Assembly (NCBI RefSeq): GCF_003002895.1
Contig: NZ_PVTI01000024.1
Span: 1 to 61,892, forward strand
DNA: 61,892 nucleotides
Source of the DNA: Knoellia remsis
Lineage (GTDB): Bacteria > Actinomycetota > Actinomycetes > Actinomycetales > Dermatophilaceae
Reading direction: 5' to 3'
Under the pieces are notes generated by a model. It saw nothing but the letters and a program-made list of their open reading frames with translations, made no database searches and had not been told where the DNA came from. The position numbers and the translations under genes were made by a program. Of this stretch, positions 35,025-43,543 are shown one piece after another (within the stretch, counting starts at the first letter, position 1; every line of letters starts with the position of its first letter).

Positions 35025-37045
35025 ACGCCGCAGCACTCGTCGCCGTCATCCCCCAGGCCCTGACCAAGCTCGACCCGCGCCACGTGTGGCGCTCACCGGT
35101 GATCTTCGTCGTCTGGGTCGGCTCGGTCCTCACCACCGCCCTCGCCGTCGCGGACCCCAGCGTCTTCGCGTGGCTCCTCGCGCTCTGGCTCTGGGCGACC
35201 GTCGTCTTCGCCAACGCGGCCGAGGCCGTCGCCGAGGGCCGTGGACGCGCCCAGGCCGCGAGCCTGCGCGCGACCAAGCGCGAGTCCGTCGCCCACCGCC
35301 TCACCGACACCGGAGCGGTCGAGGAGGTGCCCGGCACCGCCCTGCGGATCGGGGACCGGGTCGTCGTCGAGGCCGGTCAGGTCATCCCGGGCGACGGCGA
35401 CGTCATCGAAGGCGTTGCCACCGTCGACGAGTCGGCGATCACCGGCGAGTCGGCACCGGTGATCCGCGAGTCCGGTGGCGACCGCTGCGCCGTCACCGGC
35501 GGCACGACCGTGCTCTCCGACCGGATCGTCGTGCGGATCACGACGAAGCCGGGGGAGAGCTTCATCGACCGGATGATCGCCCTCGTCGAGGGGGCCGAAC
35601 GCCAGAAGACCCCCAACGAGGTCGCCCTGACGATCCTGCTCACGACCCTGACGATCATCTTCCTCGCGAGCGTCATGGCGATCCAGCCGCTCGCGGCCTA
35701 CTCCGGTGGGCTCCAACCCGTCATCGTCCTCGTCGCACTGCTCGTCTGCCTCATCCCCACGACGATCGGTGCCCTGCTCTCGGCCATCGGCATCGCCGGG
35801 ATGGACCGCCTCGTCCAGCGCAACGTCCTCGCCATGTCCGGCCGCGCCGTCGAGGCCGCCGGGGACGTCTCGACCCTGCTCCTCGACAAGACCGGCACCA
35901 TCACGTTCGGCAACCGACGAGCCACCGAGCTGCTCCCGGTACCGGGCGTCAGCGCGCGTGAGCTCGCCGAGGCGGCCCACCTGTCCTCGCTCGCCGACAC
36001 GACGCCCGAGGGGCGTTCCGTCGTCGACCTCGCCCGCGAGACGTATGCCGTCCGCGCGGCGTCCGTGGACGAGCACGCCTCTACCGGAGCGGAGTTCGTC
36101 GAGTTCAGCGCGGCGACCCGGATGTCCGGTGTCGACCTCGCCGACGGCTCGGCGGTGCGCAAGGGTGCCGACTCCGCCGTGCACCGGTGGGTCGTCGACG
36201 GGGGTGGTGAGGTGGACCGTGAGGTCGCCGACCTCGTCGACGGGATCAGCCGGTCGGGCGGCACCCCGCTCGTCGTCGCCACCTGGGCCGGCGGCGGTGC
36301 ACCTCGCGTGCTCGGTGTCATCCACCTCAAGGACGTCGTCAAGCCCGGCATGCGCGAGCGCTTCGACGTCATGCGCGCCATGGGCATCCGCACCGTCATG
36401 GTCACCGGCGACAACTCGGTCACCGCGGCGGCGATCGCGAAGGAGGCCGGAGTCGACGACGTCCTCGCGGAGGCCACTCCGGAGGACAAGCTCGCCCTCA
36501 TCACGCGTGAGCAGGAGGGTGGCCGCCTCGTCGCCATGACCGGCGACGGCACGAACGACGCCCCCGCCCTGGCGCGCGCCGACGTCGGCGTCGCGATGAA
36601 CACGGGCACCTCGGCGGCGAAGGAGGCCGGCAACATGGTCGACCTCGACTCCGACCCGACGAAGCTCATCGAGGTCGTCGAGATCGGCAAGCAGCTGCTC
36701 ATCACCCGTGGAGCGCTGACGACCTTCTCCATCGCCAACGACATCGCGAAGTACTTCGCCATCATCCCGGCGATGTTCGTGACGCTCTTCCCCGGCCTCG
36801 ACGCGCTCAACGTCATGCGGCTCGCCTCACCGCAGAGCGCGATCCTGTCGGCCGTCATCTTCAACGCGCTCGTCATCATCGCCCTCGTGCCGCTCGCGCT
36901 GCGCGGGGTGCGCTACCGGCCGAGCAGCGCGGCCGCGCTGCTGCGGCGCAACCTCCTCGTCTACGGGGTCGGTGGTGTCGTCACGCCGTTCATCGGCATC
37001 AAGCTCATCGACCTGACCGTCTCCCTCATCCCCGGAATGAAGTGA
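35021..37045 (+). CDS. kdpB: KdpB, P-type ATPase catalytic subunit
   Basis: ATP-hydrolysing subunit, 674 residues. The phosphorylation site is Asp289 in [13 protein letters not shown]. The actuator motif is [11 protein letters not shown], the hinge is [18 protein letters not shown] and the second hydrolase motif is [21 protein letters not shown]. Membrane helices lie before and after, including [14 protein letters not shown]. The ATG at 35021 overlaps kdpA, and the last bases overlap kdpC. Confidence 0.97.
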   Translation: MNAAALVAVIPQALTKLDPRHVWRSPVIFVVWVGSVLTTALAVADPSVFAWLLALWLWATVVFANAAEAVAEGRGRAQAASLRATKRESVAHRLTDTGAVEEVPGTALRIGDRVVVEAGQVIPGDGDVIEGVATVDESAITGESAPVIRESGGDRCAVTGGTTVLSDRIVVRITTKPGESFIDRMIALVEGAERQKTPNEVALTILLTTLTIIFLASVMAIQPLAAYSGGLQPVIVLVALLVCLIPTTIGALLSAIGIAGMDRLVQRNVLAMSGRAVEAAGDVSTLLLDKTGTITFGNRRATELLPVPGVSARELAEAAHLSSLADTTPEGRSVVDLARETYAVRAASVDEHASTGAEFVEFSAATRMSGVDLADGSAVRKGADSAVHRWVVDGGGEVDREVADLVDGISRSGGTPLVVATWAGGGAPRVLGVIHLKDVVKPGMRERFDVMRAMGIRTVMVTGDNSVTAAAIAKEAGVDDVLAEATPEDKLALITREQEGGRLVAMTGDGTNDAPALARADVGVAMNTGTSAAKEAGNMVDLDSDPTKLIEVVEIGKQLLITRGALTTFSIANDIAKYFAIIPAMFVTLFPGLDALNVMRLASPQSAILSAVIFNALVIIALVPLALRGVRYRPSSAAALLRRNLLVYGVGGVVTPFIGIKLIDLTVSLIPGMK

Positions 37046-37611
37046 TCGCCATGTCGTTCTCCCGCCAGCTCCTCGCCGCGACCCGGCTGCTCGTCGTCAT
37101 GACCGTCCTGCTCGGTGTGCTCTATCCCGCCGCGGTGTGGGCCGTCGGCGCCGTCGCCGTCCCCGGCCGCGCCGAAGGCAGCCTCGTCACCCGAGATGGT
37201 GAGGTCGTCGGCTCCCGCCTCCTCGGACAGCAGGTCGAGGACCCCGCGCTGTTCCACTCGCGCCCGTCGACGAACGCGTATGCCGGTGACTCGAGTGGGG
37301 GTTCCAACCTCGCCGCCACCGCCCCCGACCAGGTGAGCGCTGTCGAGGAGCGACGCGCGGCATACGCGACCATCGCCGAAGGCGAACCCACGGCGGACGC
37401 GCTGACCGCCTCGGCGAGCGGGCTGGACCCGCACATCAGCCCGGAGTTCGCCCGCGCGCAGGTCGCGCGTGTTGCGCGGGAGAACGGTCTCGAGCGCTCC
37501 GAGGTGCAGCGGCTCGTGGAGCAGTACACGCAGGACCGCGACTTCGGGTTCCTCGGCGAGCCGCGGGTCAACGTGCTCGAGCTGAACCTCGCGCTGACCG
37601 GGATGCGGTGA
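37042..37611 (+). CDS. kdpC: KdpC, potassium-ATPase accessory subunit
   Basis: 189-residue subunit with one N-terminal helix ([21 protein letters not shown]) and a soluble periplasm-side domain bearing the family motifs GSRLLGQ, FHSRPST, GSNLAAT and the C-terminal [21 protein letters not shown] at 37042 overlaps the kdpB stop (GTGA); an ATG three codons on is the alternative. Seventeen bases separate it from kdpD. Confidence 0.95.
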   Translation: MIAMSFSRQLLAATRLLVVMTVLLGVLYPAAVWAVGAVAVPGRAEGSLVTRDGEVVGSRLLGQQVEDPALFHSRPSTNAYAGDSSGGSNLAATAPDQVSAVEERRAAYATIAEGEPTADALTASASGLDPHISPEFARAQVARVARENGLERSEVQRLVEQYTQDRDFGFLGEPRVNVLELNLALTGMR

Positions 37612-37615
37612 GGGG

Positions 37616-37627
37616 CAGAATCGAGCC
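37616..37627 (+). promoter_or_regulatory. Possible internal leaderless promoter for kdpD
   Basis: CAGAAT at 37616-37621 lies 6 nt before the kdpD ATG at 37628. A GAGGGG run at 37610-37615 could instead be a ribosome site, though 12 nt is long. If the promoter is real, the sensor pair can be made independently of kdpFABC. Confidence 0.35.
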
Positions 37628-40162
37628 ATGACGAGGGGAGTGCTGCGCGTCTACCTCGGGAGCGCGCCGGGCGTCGGCAAGACCGTGGCCATGCTCGCCG
37701 AGGCGCAGCGCCGCCTCGGCCGTGGCACGGACGTTGTCATCGGCGTGGCGGAGAGCCACGGGCGCGCACACACGGCTCGCCTCATGGAGGGCATCGAGAC
37801 GCTGCCGCGACGCGAGGTCGGGCACCGCGGCGCGACCCTGACCGAGCTCGACGTCGCCGCGGTCCTCGCCCGGCGGCCCGAGGTCGTCCTCGTCGACGAG
37901 CTCGCCCACACGAACGCACCGGGGTCCCCGCACGAGAAGCGGTGGCAGGACGTCGACGAGATCCTCGACGCCGGGATCGACGTCATCTCGACGGTCAACA
38001 TCCAGCACCTGGAGTCGCTCGGCGACGTCGTCGAGGCCATCACCGGGATCCGCCAGCTCGAGACCGTGCCCGACGAGTTCGTCCGGTCTGCCGACCAGGT
38101 CGAGCTCGTCGACATGTCCCCAGAGGCGTTGCGGCGCAGGCTCGCCCACGGGAACGTCTATGCCGCGGAGAAGGTCGACGCGGCCCTCGCGAACTACTTC
38201 CGCGTCGGCAACCTCACCGCCCTGCGCGAGCTGTCGCTGCTCTGGGTGGCGGACCGCGTCGACGAGGCGATGGCCCGCTACCGCGAGGCCGAGGGAATCG
38301 ACCGCCCCTGGCCGACGCGGGAACGGGTCGTCGTCGCCCTCACCGGTGGGCCCGAGGGTCGTGCGCTGCTGCGCCGCGGTGCGCAGATCGCCTCGCGTGG
38401 CGCCGGAGGCGAGCTCATCGCCGTCCACGTGACCCGGTCCGACGGTCTGGTCGCCGCCGACCTCGCCGAGCTCGAGGCACTCGAACGGCTCACGGTCGAC
38501 CTCGGCGGCACCTTCCACACCGTCCGCGGCGACGACACGGCCGCCGCGCTGCTCGCGTTCGCGCGGGGCGTCAACGCCCGCCAGGTCGTCGTCGGCGCCT
38601 CCCGGCGGCGGCGCTGGCAGGAGCTGCTCAGCCCCGGGGTGGGACAACGCGTCGTCGAGGCGTCCGGCGACATCGACGTTCACCTCGTCTCGCATGACCT
38701 GGCCCGGACGGTGCGTGCACCGCTGCGGTTCGGGCCCGAGCTCGGGGTGACGCGGACGGCCCTGGGGTGGGGGCTGGCGCTTCTCGGGGTGCCGCTCGCC
38801 GGGTGGCTGCTGTGGCTCACGACGGCATGGCACGACCTGCCGCTCGAGGTGCTGATCTTCCTCTTCCTCACCGTGTGCACGGCCCTGCTCGGTGGCGTGT
38901 GGCCCGCTCTCGCGGCATCGGTGCTCGCGAGCCTGGTCATCAACTGGTTCTTCACCGAGCCGCTCTACACGCTGACCATCGCCGACCCGCAGAACCTCGT
39001 CGCGCTCGTCGTCTTCCTCCTCGTCGCCGTGGCGGTGTCGTCCGTCGTCCACGTCAGCGAGCGGCGGGCCGCGGCCGCGCGGTCGGCACAGCGCGAGGCG
39101 GCCGCCCTCGCGGCCTCGGCGGAGTCCCTGCTCGGTGAGGAGGACCAGCTCCAGGCGCTGCTGCGGCAGTGCGTCGAGTTCTTCGGCGTCTCGTCTGCGG
39201 CGATCGTGTCCCGCGAGAGTGCCCGTGCCGAGTGGACGGTCGTCGCGGCGACCGCAGGGTTCGACGTGGCGGGCGTGCGGGACGCTGCGGTGCGCGCCAC
39301 GGTCGACGACACCCGTCAGCTCGTCCTTGTCGGGGGCGTACCGACGGCGGACGACCGGCGGCTCGTCTCGGCGTTCACCACGCGCGCCGCGGCCGTGCTG
39401 CATCGCGCCGAGCTCGTCCGGGAGGCGTCGCGGGCCCGCGCTCTCGCCAAGGACAACCGGGCTCGGACCGCGCTGCTCGCGGCGGTCTCGCACGACCTGC
39501 GCACCCCGCTCGCGGCGATCAAGGCGGCGTCGTCGAGCCTGCGGGCGTCCGACGTCACCTTCTCCGTCGCCGACCGCGAGGACCTGCTCGAGACGGTCGA
39601 GGAGTCCGCGGACCGGCTCGCCGGGCTCGTGGCGAACCTGCTCGACATGTCCCGCCTCCAGAGCGGCGCGGTGACGGCGCGGATCGACGCGGTCAGCGTC
39701 GCCGATGCCGTGGTCGACGCGACGGCGCAGCTCGACGGCGCAGGCCCGGTGCGCTCGACGGTGTCGCCGGACGGGCCGCTCGTCGCGGCGGACCGCGGCC
39801 TCCTCGAACGCGTCCTCGCCAACGTCCTCCAGAACGCCGTCCGGCACTGGTCGGGCGAGGTCGTCGTCACCTCCGCCGCCCTCGCGGACCGGGTGCAGAT
39901 GCGCATCGTCGACCGCGGCCCCGGGGTTCCGCGCGACGGCAAGGAGCGCATCTTCGAACCGTTCCAGCGGGTGGGGGACACTCCGGGTCAGGGCGGGGTC
40001 ACCGGTGTCGGTCTCGGGCTCGCCGTGGCCCGTGGTCTCATGGAGGCCATGGACGGGGCGATCTGGGCCGAGGACACTCCGGGCGGGGGCCTCACCGTGG
40101 TACTTGAGCTGCCGCGGACCGAGCCCGTGCGCGACGCCGCCGGCTCACGGCGGTGGGCATGA
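37628..40162 (+). CDS. kdpD: KdpD, turgor/potassium sensor histidine kinase
   Basis: 844 residues in the full family order: N-terminal KdpD domain with Walker A GSAPGVGKT (residues 11-19) and LVDELAHTNAPGSPHEKRWQ; a universal-stress-like domain (about 230-370); four DUF4118 helices (about 385-480); a GAF domain; the dimerisation helix with phosphoacceptor His622 in VSHDLRTPLAAIK; and the ATPase domain with NVLQNAVRHW and GVGLGLAVARGLMEAM. It senses low K+ or ionic stress and phosphorylates KdpE, whose gene overlaps by 4 nt. Confidence 0.97.
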   Translation: MTRGVLRVYLGSAPGVGKTVAMLAEAQRRLGRGTDVVIGVAESHGRAHTARLMEGIETLPRREVGHRGATLTELDVAAVLARRPEVVLVDELAHTNAPGSPHEKRWQDVDEILDAGIDVISTVNIQHLESLGDVVEAITGIRQLETVPDEFVRSADQVELVDMSPEALRRRLAHGNVYAAEKVDAALANYFRVGNLTALRELSLLWVADRVDEAMARYREAEGIDRPWPTRERVVVALTGGPEGRALLRRGAQIASRGAGGELIAVHVTRSDGLVAADLAELEALERLTVDLGGTFHTVRGDDTAAALLAFARGVNARQVVVGASRRRRWQELLSPGVGQRVVEASGDIDVHLVSHDLARTVRAPLRFGPELGVTRTALGWGLALLGVPLAGWLLWLTTAWHDLPLEVLIFLFLTVCTALLGGVWPALAASVLASLVINWFFTEPLYTLTIADPQNLVALVVFLLVAVAVSSVVHVSERRAAAARSAQREAAALAASAESLLGEEDQLQALLRQCVEFFGVSSAAIVSRESARAEWTVVAATAGFDVAGVRDAAVRATVDDTRQLVLVGGVPTADDRRLVSAFTTRAAAVLHRAELVREASRARALAKDNRARTALLAAVSHDLRTPLAAIKAASSSLRASDVTFSVADREDLLETVEESADRLAGLVANLLDMSRLQSGAVTARIDAVSVADAVVDATAQLDGAGPVRSTVSPDGPLVAADRGLLERVLANVLQNAVRHWSGEVVVTSAALADRVQMRIVDRGPGVPRDGKERIFEPFQRVGDTPGQGGVTGVGLGLAVARGLMEAMDGAIWAEDTPGGGLTVVLELPRTEPVRDAAGSRRWA

Positions 40163-40878
40163 GCGGCACACCCGTGGCAGGCGGACAGCGCATCCTCGTC
40201 GTCGACGACGAACCGCACCTGGTCCGGACGCTGGCGATCAACCTGCGGGCGCGCGGGTACGACGTCGTCACGGCCGCGGACGGGCGCACCGCGATCCAGG
40301 CGGTCCACGACGATGACCCGGCCCTCGTCATCCTCGACCTTGGCCTGCCCGACCTCGACGGCGTCGAGGTGCTGCGCCGCGTGCGCGATGACGGCCGCGA
40401 CCTGCCCGTCATCGTCCTCTCCGCCCGCACCGACTCCATCGACAAGGTCGAGGCCCTCGACCTCGGCGCCGACGACTACGTCACCAAGCCGTTCTCCGTC
40501 GAGGAGCTGCTCGCCCGGATCCGGGTCGCGCTGCGCCACGCCGGTGGCGCCGGTGCCACGACCGAGCTGCCGGTGCTGACGACCCCCGACTTCTCCCTCG
40601 ACTTCGCCGAACGCCGCGCCCTCGCCCGGGAGGAGGAGGTGCACCTCACCCCGACCGAGTGGAGCCTGCTCGAGGCGCTGGCTCGCCGTCCCGGGCATCT
40701 CTTGTCCCAGCGCGAGCTGCTGCGCGAGGTGTGGGGGCCGGGCTACGGCCGTGAGTCGAACTACCTGCGCGTCTATGCCAACCAGCTGCGCCGCAAGCTC
40801 GAGCCCGACCCGGGGCACCCGCGCTACCTGCTCACCGAGCCCGGTCAGGGTTACCGGCTCATGACCGGGAGCGCCTGA
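40159..40878 (+). CDS. kdpE: KdpE, OmpR-family response regulator
   Basis: 239 residues. The receiver domain has the acidic pair in VVDDEPHLV, phosphoacceptor Asp60 in VILDLGLPDLDG and the switch lysine in YVTKPFSVEELLARIRVAL. The winged-helix DNA-binding domain ends the protein (HLTPTEWSLLEALARRPG, SNYLRVYANQLRRKLE). ATG 40159 overlaps the kdpD stop; a GTG two codons earlier is less likely. Probable activator of the kdp operon through the repeats at 33194-33231. Confidence 0.97.
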   Translation: MSGTPVAGGQRILVVDDEPHLVRTLAINLRARGYDVVTAADGRTAIQAVHDDDPALVILDLGLPDLDGVEVLRRVRDDGRDLPVIVLSARTDSIDKVEALDLGADDYVTKPFSVEELLARIRVALRHAGGAGATTELPVLTTPDFSLDFAERRALAREEEVHLTPTEWSLLEALARRPGHLLSQRELLREVWGPGYGRESNYLRVYANQLRRKLEPDPGHPRYLLTEPGQGYRLMTGSA

Positions 40879-40898
40879 CCCGCGCGCGACCCACGCCG

Positions 40899-40910
40899 TA
40901 GCATCACGCC
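40899..40910 (+). promoter_or_regulatory. Leaderless promoter -10 for pabB
   Basis: TAGCAT at 40899-40904, 6 nt before GTG 40911, no ribosome site. It separates the folate genes from the kdp operon, which ends 20 bp earlier without a visible terminator. Confidence 0.5.
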
Positions 40911-41975
40911 GTGGCATGGGCACGGTTCGGCTCCCTCGACGGGGTGGCCATCGAGGCGACCGGCGTCGAGGCCATCACCCACGACATCGCCGACGTCACG
41001 GCCGGCTTCTGGGGAGTCGTGCTCACCTTCGAGGGCGAGCTGACCGCGGTGCGCTTCACCGACGTCGACCGTGACCCGGGACCGATGGTGCCCGCGAGCT
41101 GGCCCGGCGTCACGGGCGAGTGGGCCCGCAGCCTCGACGACACGGCATACCGGAGCGGGGTCGGAGAGATCCGGGAGCGGATCGCGCGCGGCACGGTCTA
41201 CCAGGTCAACCTCTGCACCGTCCTCGAGGCGCCGGTGGGACCGGACGCGTCGGTGCGTGCCCTCGGCGCCGTGCTCGCTGAGGGCAACCCGGCTCCGTAT
41301 GCCGCCGTCCTCGACGTGCCGGAGGCCGGGCTCGAGATCGCGTGCGCGTCTCCGGAGTCCTACCTGGAGCGACATGGGTCTCGGGTGACGTCTCGCCCGA
41401 TCAAGGGCACCGCAGTGGCGCCGGATGCGTTGCTGGAGAAGGACTTCGCGGAGAACGTCATGATCGTCGACCTCGTCCGCAACGACCTGGCGCACGTATG
41501 CCGTCCGGGCACCGTCTCGGTGGACCACCTGTTCCGCGTGGAGCAGCACCCGGGGCTCGTGCAGCTCGTCTCGGACGTGAGCGGAGAGCTGCGCGACGGG
41601 GTGGGATGGCGTGATCTGCTCGACGCCTCGTTCCCTCCCGGCTCGGTGTCGGGAGCCCCGAAACACACTGCGCTGCAAGCGATCTCGGACCTCGAGCCGG
41701 TGCCGCGAGGACCGTACTGCGGGGCCATCGGATGGATCGACGCCGACCGTGACGAGGCACGGCTCGCGGTCGGTATCCGGACCTTCTGGGTCCTGCGCGA
41801 CGAGTCCGGCGCCGGGGTGCTGCGCTTCGGCGCCGGCGCCGGCATCACCTGGGGCTCCGACCCGGACGGGGAGGTCGCGGAGGTGCACCTCAAGGCGAGA
41901 CGACTCGTGGAACTCGCGCGGACGGCATACGAACCGGTCATCCTCAGGGATGAACCTCGTACGACTCCGGGATGA
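40911..41975 (+). CDS. pabB: Aminodeoxychorismate synthase component I
   Basis: Chorismate-binding enzyme of 354 residues that converts chorismate to aminodeoxychorismate for folate synthesis, using ammonia from a PabA amidotransferase not present here. Conserved active-site blocks are YQVNLCT, SPESYLE, SRPIKGTA, ENVMIVDLVRND, PPGSVSGAPK and GPYCGAIGW. The N-terminal tryptophan-binding-type domain of larger PabB/TrpE proteins is shortened. The pabC gene 62 bp downstream supports PabB over anthranilate or isochorismate synthase. GTG start, probably leaderless. Confidence 0.9.
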   Translation: MAWARFGSLDGVAIEATGVEAITHDIADVTAGFWGVVLTFEGELTAVRFTDVDRDPGPMVPASWPGVTGEWARSLDDTAYRSGVGEIRERIARGTVYQVNLCTVLEAPVGPDASVRALGAVLAEGNPAPYAAVLDVPEAGLEIACASPESYLERHGSRVTSRPIKGTAVAPDALLEKDFAENVMIVDLVRNDLAHVCRPGTVSVDHLFRVEQHPGLVQLVSDVSGELRDGVGWRDLLDASFPPGSVSGAPKHTALQAISDLEPVPRGPYCGAIGWIDADRDEARLAVGIRTFWVLRDESGAGVLRFGAGAGITWGSDPDGEVAEVHLKARRLVELARTAYEPVILRDEPRTTPG

Positions 41976-42037
41976 ACCAGGGCTGATCCGGGGCGATCCG
42001 GTCAAGGACCGTGTCGGCGATCTGCCATGGTTGACCC

Positions 42038-42886
42038 ATGAGCGCGATCAGGGTGTGGGTGGACGGTGAGCTGGTCGACCCGACCGCGCCGTCGGTGCGG
42101 GCCCTCGACCACGGAGTGACGGTCGGGGACGGGGCCTTCGAGACGTGCAAGGTCGACCGCGGCCAGGTGTTCGCCATGACCCGCCACCTCGACCGGATGG
42201 ACCGCACGCTCGCGGGGCTGGGGCTGCCCGCCGCCGACCGTGACCGGATCCGGGAGGGCGCGGACGCGGTGCTCGCTGACGGGCCCGAGATCGGCTTCGG
42301 GAGGCTGCGCTGGACGATCACCGGGGGAGCGGGACCACTCGGGTCGGACCGGGACGACTCGCCGATGACCTACATCGTCACCGCCGCCGAGATGCCGCGC
42401 CCGAGCGCGACGGCCGCGATCGTCACCGTGCCGTGGACGCGCAACGAGCGCGCCGCGACGGCCGGCCTCAAGACGACGTCGTATGCCGAGAACGTCATCG
42501 CGCTGGCGCACGCGAAGGCGCGTGGAGGCCAGGAGGCGATCTTCGGCAACACCCGCGGCGAGCTGTGCGAGGCCACCGGGTCCAACATCTTCGTCGTCGT
42601 CGACGGCGAGCTGTGGACACCGCCGCTGTCGTCCGGCTGTCTTGCCGGGATCACCCGCGAGCTCGTCGTCGAGTGGTGCCGTGAGGCCGGGCTCGAGGTT
42701 CGCGAGGAGGCGCAGCCGCTGTCCGTGCTCGAGACCGCCGACGAGGTGTTCATCACGAGCTCGGCGCGCGACGTGCACCCCGTGGACCTCGTCGACGGGC
42801 GCGCGCTATCGGCTCCGGGGCCTGTCACTGCGCAGGCGGCTCAGATCTGGGCTGCGGCCCTCGAGGAGAAGGGGATCGACCCGTGA
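42038..42886 (+). CDS. pabC: Aminodeoxychorismate lyase (class IV PLP enzyme)
   Basis: PLP enzyme of 282 residues that releases p-aminobenzoate and pyruvate. Class IV fold with the phosphate/entry motif DHGVTVGDGAFET, the PLP lysine in GLKTTSYAENVIALAHA and GNTRGELCEATGSNIFVV. Branched-chain or D-amino-acid aminotransferase is the alternative within this fold; the adjacent pabB decides for PabC. Stop overlaps the next start (GTGA). Confidence 0.88.
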   Translation: MSAIRVWVDGELVDPTAPSVRALDHGVTVGDGAFETCKVDRGQVFAMTRHLDRMDRTLAGLGLPAADRDRIREGADAVLADGPEIGFGRLRWTITGGAGPLGSDRDDSPMTYIVTAAEMPRPSATAAIVTVPWTRNERAATAGLKTTSYAENVIALAHAKARGGQEAIFGNTRGELCEATGSNIFVVVDGELWTPPLSSGCLAGITRELVVEWCREAGLEVREEAQPLSVLETADEVFITSSARDVHPVDLVDGRALSAPGPVTAQAAQIWAAALEEKGIDP

Positions 42887-43389
42887 AGCGTGCGGGGACC
42901 GAGCAGGCGGAGGACGTCATGGACGGCGGAGGCGACGGCGTGAAGAAGCAGCCGCACGACTACAGCGACCCCGACCGCGTCATCGACGCCGAGGAGGACG
43001 ACTGGGCCTGGCGGCGACGCATCAAGTCCACGCCCCACGGCGCCCGGGTCTACCGGGTCGCGGTGTTCGTCGTCGGGCTCGTCATCGTCCTCGTCGGGCT
43101 CGCGCTCGTGCCGTTCCCCGGGCCGGGCTGGCTCATCGTCATCGGCGGCCTCGCCGTCTGGGCGAGCGAGTTCGAGCGCGCCCAGGCCGTGCTCGACTTC
43201 GTCAAGAAGCACGTGCGCCGCTGGGAGCAGTGGGTGCGGCGACAGAACGTGTTCGTCAAGCTCCTCGTCGGGGTCCTCACCGCCGCGTTCGTCGCTGCCG
43301 TTCTCTGGGCGACGTTCAAGGTCTCCGGCGTGCCGACGTGGTTCCCCGAGGGCGTCCAGAACTGGATGCACACGACTGCCCGGCTCTGA
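42883..43389 (+). CDS. PGPGW-motif membrane protein (TIGR02611 family)
   Basis: 168-residue membrane protein of unknown function. A charged N-terminus of about 55 residues precedes two helices around the hallmark VPFPGPGWLIVIGGLAVWASEF. A basic amphipathic stretch (VKKHVRRWEQWVRRQ) and a third helix follow. GTG overlaps the pabC stop. It is the last chromosomal protein gene before tRNA-Val and the island. Confidence 0.87.
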   Translation: MKRAGTEQAEDVMDGGGDGVKKQPHDYSDPDRVIDAEEDDWAWRRRIKSTPHGARVYRVAVFVVGLVIVLVGLALVPFPGPGWLIVIGGLAVWASEFERAQAVLDFVKKHVRRWEQWVRRQNVFVKLLVGVLTAAFVAAVLWATFKVSGVPTWFPEGVQNWMHTTARL

Positions 43390-43437
43390 CGGTCGCGGTT
43401 CGCGGGGCCGGATTTCGTCGCGGGTCGGGGCGCCGGG

Positions 43438-43466
43438 TATCCTCGGTCAGCCCGCACGCCGCGGGC
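43438..43466 (+). promoter_or_regulatory. tRNA-Val promoter -10 and leader hairpin
   Basis: TATCCT at 43438-43443 is a plausible -10 for the tRNA gene at 43470. GCCCGC-ACGCC-GCGGGC (43450-43466) forms a 6-bp hairpin in the expected precursor leader. Confidence 0.5.
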
Positions 43467-43469
43467 TCC

Positions 43470-43543
43470 GGACGTGTAGCTCAGCTGGTTAGAGCGCTCG
43501 CTTCACACGCGAGAGGTCAGGGGTTCGAGTCCCTTCACGTCCA
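43470..43543 (+). tRNA. tRNA-Val(CAC), island attachment site
   Basis: 74 nt. Acceptor GGACGTG pairs with CACGTCC, D stem GCTC/GAGC, anticodon stem CTCGC/GCGAG with loop TTCACAC (anticodon CAC), T arm AGGGG-TTCGAGT-CCCTT. CCA not encoded. The tRNA is complete. Its 3' half, from 43503, doubles on the reverse strand as the last 12 codons and stop of the serine recombinase gene, the usual trace of site-specific integration. Confidence 0.97.

Noticed and set aside
37568-39847. A 759-codon reverse frame over kdpD
   Set aside because: Shadow of kdpD, Arg/Gly-rich and without motifs.
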